Positions 34,779-44,037 of a stretch of 64,000 nucleotides of DNA are shown piece after piece. This DNA comes from Micromonospora musae (GTDB lineage Bacteria > Actinomycetota > Actinomycetes > Mycobacteriales > Micromonosporaceae), in NCBI RefSeq assembly GCF_003626635.1, contig NZ_RAZT01000007.1, positions 248,001-312,000 of the forward strand, read 5' to 3'. The position numbers and the translations under genes were made by a program. How positions within the stretch are numbered: the stretch's first letter is position 1; every line of letters starts with the position of its first letter. Below the pieces are notes generated by a model. The model ran no database searches. It was not told the origin of the DNA and saw only the letters and a list, made by a program, of their open reading frames with translations.

Positions 34779-36140
34779 TCACCATGCGCTCTCCGTTCTC
34801 CTGTCCGGGTCGGGCCGGCCACCGGGGGTGGCGGGGGGTGGGATCGGGCTCGGGTCGTGTCGCCCGGCGCCCAGCGCCTCCAACACGTCGCTCCGGTCCG
34901 GGGCGGGCCGGGTGGTCGGGTGGGTGGGCTTCGCCTCGCCGTCGGCCGGTGCGGCGACCGAGCGTCCGGCCGTCGTGACGATCGCGGCCAGGCCGGTGGT
35001 GAGCGGGACGGCGGCGATCAGCCCGAGCGTCGCGACCGCGCTACGGACGATCTCCTGGGCCAGGAACTCGCTGGTGAGGAGTTGACCCACCGGGCGCGAG
35101 TCGGCGGTCAGCAGGAGCAGCAGCGGCAGCGAGGCGCCCGCGTACGCGAGCACGATGGTGTTCACCGTGGACGCGATGTGCGCGCGGCCGACCCGGGTCG
35201 CGGCCCGGTAGAGCTGGAGCCGGGACAACCCCGGGTTCGCGTGGGCCAGCTCGGTGACCGTGGCCGCCTGGGTGACCGTGACGTCGTCGAGCACGCCGAG
35301 CGACCCGATGATGATCCCGGCGAGCAGCAGGCCCCGCAGGTCCACGTCGCCGCGGAACATCGAGAGCGTCAGGGCGTCCTCGCTGCCGAAGCCGGTGAGG
35401 TGGGTGGCGGCGGTGGCAGCCGCGCCGAGGACGCCGGTGAGCACCAGGCTGCCGAGGGTGCCGAGCACGGCGACCGAGGTCTGCGCGGTCACGCCGTGCG
35501 TCAGGTAGAGCACCACGAACATGATCAGGGCGGCGCCGACCACGGCGACCAGCAGCGGTGAGTGCCCGGCGCCGATGCCGGGCAGGACGAAGGTGAGCAG
35601 GATGCCGAAGCTCGCGGCGAGGCCGGCGAGCGCGGCCAGGCCCCGCCACCGTCCGAACGCGACGATCGCCCCGGCGAAGATCAACGCCAGCCAGACGAGC
35701 GGCTGGCCGCGCTGGTGCTCGGCGACGTTCCAACTCGACGACGAGGGGTCGGTCGGATCGGTCAGCTGCACCATGATCACCTCGTCGCCCGCCTCGACGA
35801 CCGGTGCCCCCGGACCGTCCGGGACCGGCGCCTCGACCTGCTGACCGGCGGCCGGGCCGTCCTGCACACGTACGGTCACCGTGCCGCAGCGCTGTGGCCG
35901 TCCACCGGGCGTCCCCTCCGGCGTCTCCGACACCGGGGAGCAGGCCTCGCTCACCACCCGGGTGACGGTGCCGTGATACCGGGCCGGATCGCCGCTGCCC
36001 TCCGTCTCCGGAACGTCGCGGGGCCAGAGCACCAGGGCGGCGACCACGGTGGCGAGGACGAGCGGGACGACCGTCACGAGGAGGATCCGTCGCACCCCCG
36101 GTGGGGTGGACGGTGCGGGACGGCTGTGGTCGGCGCCCAT
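34779..36140 (-). CDS. YibE/F-family membrane protein
   Basis: A 453-residue protein with an N-terminal helix (ILLVTVVPLVLATVVAAL), an extracytoplasmic domain (about 45-145, with two Cys in EACSPVSE and RCGTVTV), then about seven membrane helices of the YibE/F domain. GSLGVLDDVTVTQAATV is the conserved core motif. Family members are thought to be transporters, but the substrate is not established. ATG 36140 follows GGGAG. It is divergent from the CopB-type ATPase gene. The C-terminal 50 residues are Pro/Asp-rich and probably disordered. Confidence 0.85.
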   Translation of the reverse strand: MGADHSRPAPSTPPGVRRILLVTVVPLVLATVVAALVLWPRDVPETEGSGDPARYHGTVTRVVSEACSPVSETPEGTPGGRPQRCGTVTVRVQDGPAAGQQVEAPVPDGPGAPVVEAGDEVIMVQLTDPTDPSSSSWNVAEHQRGQPLVWLALIFAGAIVAFGRWRGLAALAGLAASFGILLTFVLPGIGAGHSPLLVAVVGAALIMFVVLYLTHGVTAQTSVAVLGTLGSLVLTGVLGAAATAATHLTGFGSEDALTLSMFRGDVDLRGLLLAGIIIGSLGVLDDVTVTQAATVTELAHANPGLSRLQLYRAATRVGRAHIASTVNTIVLAYAGASLPLLLLLTADSRPVGQLLTSEFLAQEIVRSAVATLGLIAAVPLTTGLAAIVTTAGRSVAAPADGEAKPTHPTTRPAPDRSDVLEALGAGRHDPSPIPPPATPGGRPDPDRRTESAW

Positions 36141-36293
36141 TACGAATCTCCCAACGAATCCGGGGCAGGGTACGTGCCGGTGGGGCGATCGGTTCAGCGG
36201 CGCGGGACCGCCCCGCCACGAAAGATCCGGAGAGTCATCGTCGGAATGCTAACCATGGCGACCCTCCGGCGCCCGTTCACGCCGACGGTGTCA

Positions 36294-36303
36294 CGTCATG
36301 ACG
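36294..36303. promoter_or_regulatory. Palindrome CGTCATGACG before the CopB-type ATPase gene
   Basis: A perfect 10-bp palindrome 43 bases before the ATG at 36347. It is a possible operator; it does not resemble the CsoR sites further on. Confidence 0.3.
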
Positions 36304-36346
36304 GCGAAGGTCCCCACGGCGGCGGCCGACGGGGCATGTTGGGTTC

Positions 36347-38404
36347 ATGACCGCAGATCCGTCACCGCACCACCCGGGCGCACCCGAGCCGGACCACGGC
36401 CGGGGTGGCCACGACAAGCACGCCGGCCACGACCCGGCGATGTTCCGGCGGCGGTTCTGGATCTGTCTGGCGCTCACCGTGCCGGTCGTGGTCACCAGCC
36501 ACATGGTCATGGAGTGGCTCGGTTACCGGCTCGACGCGCCGGGCCTCACCTGGGTCGGGCCGGTGCTCGGCTCGGTGGTGTTCTGGTGGGGTGGCTGGCC
36601 GTTCCTGGTCGGCGCGGTACGCGAGGTGCGGGACCGGGCGCCGGGCATGATGCTGCTCGTCGCCATGGCGATCACCGTCGCGTACGGCGCGTCGCTCGCC
36701 ACCAGCCTGGGCGCCTTCGACCTGGACTTCTGGTGGGAGCTGGCGGCTCTGGTCACCATCATGCTGCTCGGACACTGGCAGGAGATGCGGGCGATCGGGC
36801 AGGCGCGCGGGGCGCTCGCGGCGCTCGCCGCACTCCTGCCCGACCAGGCCGAGCGGGTCACCGAGGACGGCCGGACCGAGCCGGTGCCGGTGACCGGCCT
36901 GCGGGTCGGTGACGTGGTGCTGGTCCGGCCCGGTGGCCGGGTGCCGGCGGACGGACGCGTGGTGGACGGCGCCGCCGAGCTGGACGAGTCGATGATCACC
37001 GGGGAGTCCCGGCCGGTGTCCCGGTCCGTCGGCGATCGGGTGGTGGCGGGCACGGTGGCCGCCGACTCGGCGCTGCGGATCCGGGTCGAGGCGGTCGGGG
37101 AGCAGACCACGCTGGCGGGCATCCAACGCATGGTCGCCGAGGCGCAGCAGTCCAGCGGGCGGGCCCAGGTGCTGGCCGACCGGTTCGCCGCGGCGCTGTT
37201 CTACGTCGCCATGGCGACAGCCGTGGTGACGGTGCTGGCGTGGACGTTGATGGGCCGGGGCGACGAGGCGGTGGTCCGGGCCGTCACCGTGCTGGTCATC
37301 GCCTGCCCGCACGCACTCGGTCTGGCGATCCCGCTGGTGATCGCGCTCTCCACGGCGGTGGCCGCGAAGTCCGGGATCCTGGTCAAGGACCGGCTGGCGC
37401 TGGAGCGGATGCGGACCGTCGACGCCGTGCTGTTCGACAAGACCGGCACCCTCACCCGCGGCGAGCACGTGGTGACCGACCTGGCCACGGTCCCCGGCAT
37501 CGAGCCCGACGAGCTGCTGCGGCTCGCCGCCGGAATCGAGGCGGAGAGCGAGCATCCGATGGCCCGGGCGATCGTCGCGGCGGCGGGGGAGCGTGGTGGG
37601 GCCGTCGCGGCCACCGGGTTCCGGTCCCGGCCAGGCCGTGGGGTGGAGGCCACCGTGGCGGGCCGGAGGTACGCGGTGGGCGGGCCGGCGCTCCTGCGCG
37701 AGCTGGGCGTACGCCTCCCCGACGAGCTGCGCGCCGAAACCGACCACTGGGCCGGCCGGGGCGCGGTGGTGCTGCACCTGGTGCGGCTGCCGGACGGGGT
37801 GCTCGGTGCGCTGGCGCTCACCGACGAGCTGCGCCCCGAGGCGCGCGACGCGGTCGCCGAGCTGCGGGCGCAGGGTGTACGGACCATCGCGATGATCACC
37901 GGGGATGCCCGGCCGGTGGCCGAGGCGGTCGCCGCGGACCTCGGGTTCGGTCCCGGCGACGAGGTGTTCGCGGAGGTGCTGCCGGCGCAGAAGGACGCCA
38001 AGGTGACCGAACTGCGGCGGCGTGGGTTGACCGTGGCGATGGTCGGCGACGGGGTGAACGACGCGCCGGCGCTGGCCCGGGCCGACGTGGGGATCGCCAT
38101 CGGCGCCGGCACGGACGTGGCCATCGAGTCCGCCGGGGTGGTGCTCGCCTCCTCCGACCCGCGCGGGGTGGGGGCGGTCATCCGGCTCTCGCGTGCCTCG
38201 TACCGCAAGATGCTGCAGAACCTCGCCTGGGCGGCGGGCTACAACGTGGTGGCCCTGCCGCTGGCGGCCGGGGTGCTGGCCGGCGTCGGATTGTCGTTGA
38301 GCCCCGCCGTCGCCGCGGTGCTGATGTCGGGCTCCACCATCGTGGTGGCGCTCAACGCCCAACTGCTGCGCCGGGTACGCCTCGGCGCGCCGAACGCGGG
38401 CTGA
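36347..38404 (+). CDS. Heavy-metal P1B-ATPase, CPH type (CopB-like)
   Basis: A 685-residue metal pump. A His-rich N-terminus (HHPGAPEPDHGRGGHDKHAGH) replaces the HMA domain. The translocation helix carries CPH in IACPHALGLA instead of CPC. Catalytic motifs are MITGES (actuator), DKTGTLT (phosphorylated Asp) and [15 protein letters not shown] pumps with His-rich ends typically export Cu(II), Cu(I) or Ag(I). The gene lies before csoR, which points the other way. It probably has its own promoter; CATGTT six bases before the ATG could be a leaderless -10. Together with CopA it gives the island two pumps of different metal-site type. Confidence 0.9.
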   Translation: MTADPSPHHPGAPEPDHGRGGHDKHAGHDPAMFRRRFWICLALTVPVVVTSHMVMEWLGYRLDAPGLTWVGPVLGSVVFWWGGWPFLVGAVREVRDRAPGMMLLVAMAITVAYGASLATSLGAFDLDFWWELAALVTIMLLGHWQEMRAIGQARGALAALAALLPDQAERVTEDGRTEPVPVTGLRVGDVVLVRPGGRVPADGRVVDGAAELDESMITGESRPVSRSVGDRVVAGTVAADSALRIRVEAVGEQTTLAGIQRMVAEAQQSSGRAQVLADRFAAALFYVAMATAVVTVLAWTLMGRGDEAVVRAVTVLVIACPHALGLAIPLVIALSTAVAAKSGILVKDRLALERMRTVDAVLFDKTGTLTRGEHVVTDLATVPGIEPDELLRLAAGIEAESEHPMARAIVAAAGERGGAVAATGFRSRPGRGVEATVAGRRYAVGGPALLRELGVRLPDELRAETDHWAGRGAVVLHLVRLPDGVLGALALTDELRPEARDAVAELRAQGVRTIAMITGDARPVAEAVAADLGFGPGDEVFAEVLPAQKDAKVTELRRRGLTVAMVGDGVNDAPALARADVGIAIGAGTDVAIESAGVVLASSDPRGVGAVIRLSRASYRKMLQNLAWAAGYNVVALPLAAGVLAGVGLSLSPAVAAVLMSGSTIVVALNAQLLRRVRLGAPNAG

Positions 38405-38458
38405 GAGCCGCGCCCTGCCACGAGCCGAGGAGGCGTCGGGCGCCGCGGGGCGGCCGGG

Positions 38459-38755
38459 TCAGCCGCGCTTCATGAGCCGACCGACCGCGGCCATCATCTC
38501 GCTGGCCATCTCGTCGGCGCGCCCCTCGGCCGCTCCCTCGTGCATGCAGTGCCGGGCGTGGCCGTCGAGCAGCCCGAGGGCGACCTTGTCCAGCGCGGCC
38601 TGGACCGCGGAGATCTGGGTGAGCACGTCGATGCAGTAACGGTCCTCGTCGACCATCTTCTCGACGCCGCGTACCTGCCCCTCGATGCGGCGCAGCCGGG
38701 CGAGCAGCTGGTCCTTGCTGGCCGTGTATCCGCGGATGGGGGTCGGTGTGGTCAT
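38459..38755 (-). CDS. csoR: Copper-sensing repressor CsoR
   Basis: A 98-residue all-helical repressor of the CsoR/DUF156 family. The Cu(I) site is complete: Cys41 (DRYCIDVL), His66 and Cys70 (DGHARHCMH). The N-terminal LLARLRRIEGQVRGVEKM is the conserved DNA-contacting helix. ATG 38755 lies 16 bases from a perfect CsoR-type operator, so autoregulation is expected. It represses the divergent copZ-copA genes until Cu(I) binds. Confidence 0.93.
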   Translation of the reverse strand: MTTPTPIRGYTASKDQLLARLRRIEGQVRGVEKMVDEDRYCIDVLTQISAVQAALDKVALGLLDGHARHCMHEGAAEGRADEMASEMMAAVGRLMKRG

Positions 38756-38770
38756 GGCGCAAGGATAGCC

Positions 38771-38785
38771 TACCCCCAGGGGGTA
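38771..38785. promoter_or_regulatory. CsoR operator 1
   Basis: TACCCCC-A-GGGGGTA, a perfect 7-bp inverted repeat around one base, 16 bases upstream of the csoR start codon. It matches the known CsoR box of G/C runs flanked by TA. Confidence 0.85.
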
Positions 38786-38809
38786 TGGTACGGTCCTCGC
38801 AGGAGCCGA

Positions 38810-38826
38810 TACCCCCACCGGGTACC
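38810..38826. promoter_or_regulatory. Degenerate CsoR-like half sites
   Basis: ATACCCCCACCGGGTACC is an imperfect version of the two flanking operators and lies midway between them. It could be a third, weaker site. Confidence 0.4.
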
Positions 38827-38861
38827 GGTACAGCGACTAGGGCGGAAGCTTGCCCGGCTCT

Positions 38862-38876
38862 TACCCCCCGGGGGTA
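38862..38876. promoter_or_regulatory. CsoR operator 2
   Basis: TACCCCC-C-GGGGGTA, a perfect 7-bp inverted repeat, 28 bases before the copZ start. A TATAGG hexamer (38874-38879) overlaps its right end and would serve as the -10, so bound CsoR would block this promoter. Confidence 0.85.
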
Positions 38877-38904
38877 TAGGTTGGGCGGCGGAAGGAGAGC
38901 TCCG

Positions 38905-39114
38905 ATGGTCACCACGACGTACCAGGTGCAGGGCATGACCTGCGGACACTGCGTGAGCGCGGTCAGCGCCGAGGTCGGCGCCGTCGCCGGCGTCAGCGAC
39001 GTCCAGGTCGACCTGGCCACCGGCCAGGTCACCGTCACCAGCGACGGCCCGCTGGAGACCAGTGCCGTGCGCTCCGCCGTCGACGAGGCCGGTTACGACC
39101 TCGTCGGCGAGTGA
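38905..39114 (+). CDS. copZ: Copper chaperone CopZ
   Basis: A 69-residue HMA-domain chaperone carrying Cu(I) to CopA. The metal site is GMTCGHC (Cys13, Cys16), and the ferredoxin-like fold is evident (VDLATGQVTVTSD). ATG 38905 has GAAGGAG at a good distance. It is the first gene of a copZ / His-rich protein / copA run under CsoR operator 2. Confidence 0.92.
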   Translation: MVTTTYQVQGMTCGHCVSAVSAEVGAVAGVSDVQVDLATGQVTVTSDGPLETSAVRSAVDEAGYDLVGE

Positions 39115-39146
39115 GCGGCGGCTGACCCGGAAACGAGGTCACACCG

Positions 39147-40121
39147 ATGAACACACCCATGAAGCTGGGCAGCTTCGCGCTCGGCCTCGCGGCGGTGTTC
39201 GGCGCGGCGTACGGGGTCGGCCGAGTGGCCGACCCCGTCACCCCGGCCGCCGAATCCCGGCACGAGGGCCCGGCGACCGCCGAACACGGCACCCAGGACG
39301 ATCCGGGACACGGCGGGAGCGAGGACGAACACCTCCCCGGCGGCCTGCTCGTCTCCGACCGGGGCTACACGCTCGCCCCCGTCACCGCCCCGGCCGGCGA
39401 GTTCGCCTTCCGGATCACCGACCACGACGGCCGGCCGGTCACCCGGTACGACGTGGCGCACGACGAGCGGATGCACCTCATCGTCGCCCGGCGCGACCTC
39501 TCCGGCTTCCGGCACGTACACCCCGAACTCGGCTCAGACGGCACCTGGCGGGTCGCCTCCCCGCTGGCCGGGCCGGGCGTGTGGCGGGCCTTCGCCGACT
39601 TCACCCCCACCGGGGGCGACCCGTTGACGCTCGGCGTCGACGTGACCGTGCCCGGTGCGCTGACCCCCCGGTCACTGCCGGCGCCGGCGACCAGCACCAC
39701 CGTCGACGGGTACACCGTCACGCTCGCCGGTGACCCGCAGCCCGGCCGTACCGCCGAACTGACCCTGACCGTCAGCCGCGACGGCGCGCCGGTCACCGAC
39801 CTGGAGCCCTACCTCGGCGCGTACGGTCACCTGGTGGCACTCCGCCAGGGCGACCTCGCGTACCTGCACGTCCACCCGGACGGCGAGCCCGGCGACGGGC
39901 GGACCGCGCCCGGCCCGACCGTCCGCTTCCTGGCCGAGGTGCCCGCCGCCGGCACCTACCGTCTCTACCTCGACTTCAAGCACGGCGGCACCGTGCGCAC
40001 CGCCGAGTTCACCGTGGTGGCCGGCGTCGCGCTGGCCGACGAGAGTCCGGCCCCCGCCCCGACCGCCCCCGCCCCGACCGGTACCGCCGAACACGGTGGG
40101 CCCGGCCACGGGCACGACTGA
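39147..40121 (+). CDS. Uncharacterised His-rich exported protein with duplicated HVHP module, copper operon
   Basis: A 324-residue protein with a hydrophobic N-terminal helix (residues 6-26) acting as signal or anchor, then a His-rich stretch (39-62). Two similar modules follow. Module 1 (88-156) has [25 protein letters not shown] and WRAFADF. Module 2 (206-281) has [27 protein letters not shown] and YRLYLDF. The HVHP motifs (123-126 and 241-244) and a His-rich tail (HGGPGHGHD) suggest metal binding outside the membrane. It lies between copZ and copA with short gaps, so a role in periplasmic-side copper capture is a fair inference. No characterised homologue is recalled. Confidence 0.8.
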   Translation: MNTPMKLGSFALGLAAVFGAAYGVGRVADPVTPAAESRHEGPATAEHGTQDDPGHGGSEDEHLPGGLLVSDRGYTLAPVTAPAGEFAFRITDHDGRPVTRYDVAHDERMHLIVARRDLSGFRHVHPELGSDGTWRVASPLAGPGVWRAFADFTPTGGDPLTLGVDVTVPGALTPRSLPAPATSTTVDGYTVTLAGDPQPGRTAELTLTVSRDGAPVTDLEPYLGAYGHLVALRQGDLAYLHVHPDGEPGDGRTAPGPTVRFLAEVPAAGTYRLYLDFKHGGTVRTAEFTVVAGVALADESPAPAPTAPAPTGTAEHGGPGHGHD

Positions 40122-40132
40122 CGGGAGGCGTC

Positions 40133-42400
<2,268 letters not shown>

Positions 42401-42433
42401 CCCCCCGCTGCCCTCGGCGTTGCCGCTCTCGGC

Positions 42434-42493
42434 GTTGATCATGAAGTTGGCGGGCGATTCGATCTCCGGATCCCCGTCAACCTCATGGTCAAC
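42434..42493. repeat. Imperfect inverted repeat after copA
   Basis: GTTGATCATGAAGTTG (42434-42449) faces CAACCTCATGGTCAAC (42478-42493); the two differences still allow G-U pairs in RNA. It may end copA transcription, and its GTTGATC terminus resembles the other palindromes in this window. Confidence 0.7.
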
Positions 42494-42532
42494 GGGGGCG
42501 TGGGGGTGGGTTGGGGGTGGGTGGGGGTGGGT
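42492..42532 (+). repeat. G-run tract with G-quadruplex potential
   Basis: At least seven runs of three to five G separated by one to three bases, immediately after the inverted repeat and upstream of the csbD-type gene. Confidence 0.7.
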
Positions 42533-42574
42533 AACTGTGCGGGCGTAGCGACGTCTTGCACGGGAGGTGCCGTC

Positions 42575-42748
42575 ATGGGTATCGACGACAAGGTCAGCAA
42601 CGCGGCCGAGAACGCGGCCGGCAAGGTCAAGGAGCACACCGGCCGGGCCGCCGACGACGAGCGGCTGGAGGCGGAGGGTCGCAACGACCAGGCCGCCGCC
42701 AACCTGAAGCAGGCCGGCGAGAAGGTGAAGGACGCCTTCAAGAGCTGA
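42575..42748 (+). CDS. CsbD-family stress protein
   Basis: A 57-residue CsbD-like protein (GIDDKVSNAAENAAGKVKEH, GRAADDERLEAEG, QAGEKVKDAFK). CsbD proteins are small, abundant and induced by general stress; the mechanism is unknown. ATG 42575 has GGGAGG upstream. A perfect hairpin terminator follows 13 bases after the stop. Confidence 0.88.
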   Translation: MGIDDKVSNAAENAAGKVKEHTGRAADDERLEAEGRNDQAAANLKQAGEKVKDAFKS

Positions 42749-42760
42749 TCGCACGCGTAC

Positions 42761-42790
42761 GCGCCGGGCCGGTCGTCACCGGCCCGGCGC
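42761..42790 (+). terminator. Terminator after the csbD-type gene
   Basis: A perfect 13-bp stem (42761-42773 with 42778-42790) and a CGTC loop. Confidence 0.85.
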
Positions 42791-42859
42791 GCTGCCTGCA
42801 AGCCCCTCGGTCCGGCGGCTCGTCACCGGCACCCCTGCGTGGTCCGGTCCGGCCGATGG

Positions 42860-42936
42860 TCAACTCGTCCTTCTTGAAGTCGGGGTATCCGCCGCAGCCG
42901 GACACCCCGACTTCAATGACCCCGAGTCGATCAACG
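42860..42936. repeat. REP-like palindrome, copy 2
   Basis: The core TTGAAGTCGGGG (42874-42885) pairs with CCCCGACTTCAA (42905-42916). The right flank GACCCCGAGTCGATCAACG matches copy 1 (29484-29560); the left flank has diverged. Confidence 0.8.
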
Positions 42937-43178
42937 CCGCCACCGACCGGAAGTCGACCGGCGAGCAGCTCAACGCCCAGCTCCGCCGGACCCTCGACGG
43001 GCTCGCCGACCAGGTGCGTGACCAGGCTCGCCGCGCGCAGGACCGCGAGATCAGGACACTGATCACCTCGACCGCCGACCGGATCGCCGCCGGTGCCCGG
43101 GCGAACCGCCCCACCACCTGGCTCGACGACACCTTCACCGGGATCCCGGCGACCCTCATGCGGGACTGCCGCCCCTGA
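42918..43178 (+). pseudogene. C-terminal gene remnant adjoining the REP-like palindrome
   Basis: A frame ending at TGA 43176-43178 encodes about 85 residues of Arg/Asp/Leu-rich helix (STGEQLNAQLRRTLDGLADQ, then DREIRTLITSTADRIAAGAR and PTTWLDDTFTG) with strong coding-like third-position bias. There is no start codon or ribosome site. Reading upstream in frame enters the palindrome. It looks like the tail of a gene whose 5' part was lost or replaced by the repeat. The family is not recognised. Confidence 0.5.
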
Positions 43179-43275
43179 CGGCCCCGCCCGTCACCCCCTG
43201 GGTGCCAACCCTGACTTCACCCTCGGTCGCGGGCGCGGCCCTGTTCATCGTGGACGCTCACCCGCTAGCTTTCCT

Positions 43276-43287
43276 TTGCATGTGCAA
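43276..43287. promoter_or_regulatory. Palindrome TTGCATGTGCAA before the ArsR-type gene
   Basis: TTGCA-TG-TGCAA lies nine bases before ATG 43297 in otherwise GC-rich sequence. It is a plausible autoregulatory operator for the winged-helix protein that follows. Confidence 0.45.
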
Positions 43288-43296
43288 GGGCTTGGC

Positions 43297-43644
43297 ATGA
43301 GTGATGACCCACCGCTGTCGGGGGACGACCTGGTCCGGGTGCTCGGCACCCTGGCCAATCCACACCGGATGCGGGTGATCGCCGCGCTGTCCCGGGAGCG
43401 GGCGTACGTCAGTCGGCTCGCCCGGGATCTCGGGATCAGCCGTGCGCTGCTGCAGGTCCACCTGCGGAAGCTGACGGCGGCCGGCCTCGTGTCCGCCCAC
43501 CTGGAGCTGTCGGAGGACGGGAAGGCAATGAAGTACTACGAGGTGGAACCGTTCGTGCTCCGGCTCACCCCGGGCACCATCGCGGCGGCGGCCCGGACGC
43601 TGACCCCGCCGGAGACCGTCGACCCGCACCGAGCCGAGCGGTGA
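43297..43644 (+). CDS. ArsR-like winged-helix regulator
   Basis: A 115-residue regulator. LVRVLGTLANPHRMRVIAAL and YVSRLARDLGISRALLQVHLRKL give the helix-turn-helix, and LVSAHLELSEDGKAMKYYEV the wing. No cysteine cluster for metal sensing is present, so it is not a typical arsenic/metal sensor. ATG 43297 has a weak AGGG site. Its stop overlaps the next gene (GTGA), so it is coupled to the small membrane protein. Confidence 0.83.
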   Translation: MSDDPPLSGDDLVRVLGTLANPHRMRVIAALSRERAYVSRLARDLGISRALLQVHLRKLTAAGLVSAHLELSEDGKAMKYYEVEPFVLRLTPGTIAAAARTLTPPETVDPHRAER

Positions 43645-43919
43645 CCGGCATGAGCGACCACGACTGGACCGAGGTGGTCGGCGCGTTCGGTGTCTTCGCC
43701 CTGCTCATCAGCGTGTTCACGGTGACCGTGGTGCAGTTCGCCAAGACCCGGCGGGCGCGGTTCGCCGGGATTCGCGAGGAGGAGTACCGCCACCTCGCCG
43801 AGACGGCCGTCCGGCTCCAGGAGAGCAACGAACGCCTGCTGGCCACGCTCGACGGCCGGTTGGGATCCATGGAGGACCGGATGACCGCACTGGAGCGCGT
43901 CCTGCGCGAGGTCGACTAG
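43641..43919 (+). CDS. Small membrane protein with coiled-coil tail
   Basis: A 92-residue protein: an N-terminal membrane helix (VVGAFGVFALLISVFTVTVVQF, residues 12-33), a basic stop (KTRRARF), then an amphipathic coiled coil (HLAETAVRLQESNERLLATL to MEDRMTALERVLREVD). GTG 43641 overlaps the regulator's stop; ATG 43650 is the alternative. It is probably the target or partner of the regulator gene. No function is recognised. Confidence 0.75.
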   Translation: MTGMSDHDWTEVVGAFGVFALLISVFTVTVVQFAKTRRARFAGIREEEYRHLAETAVRLQESNERLLATLDGRLGSMEDRMTALERVLREVD

Positions 43920-44037
43920 TCCGGCCCGGAGCCCCGGGCCGTCGAGAGGCAACTCGACGACCCGGGTGGAAGCAGCATCGCCTCGCCCACGGGCGAGTTC
44001 TTTCCGCAACGCCCCTTCGAGGAGAGGACAACATCTC

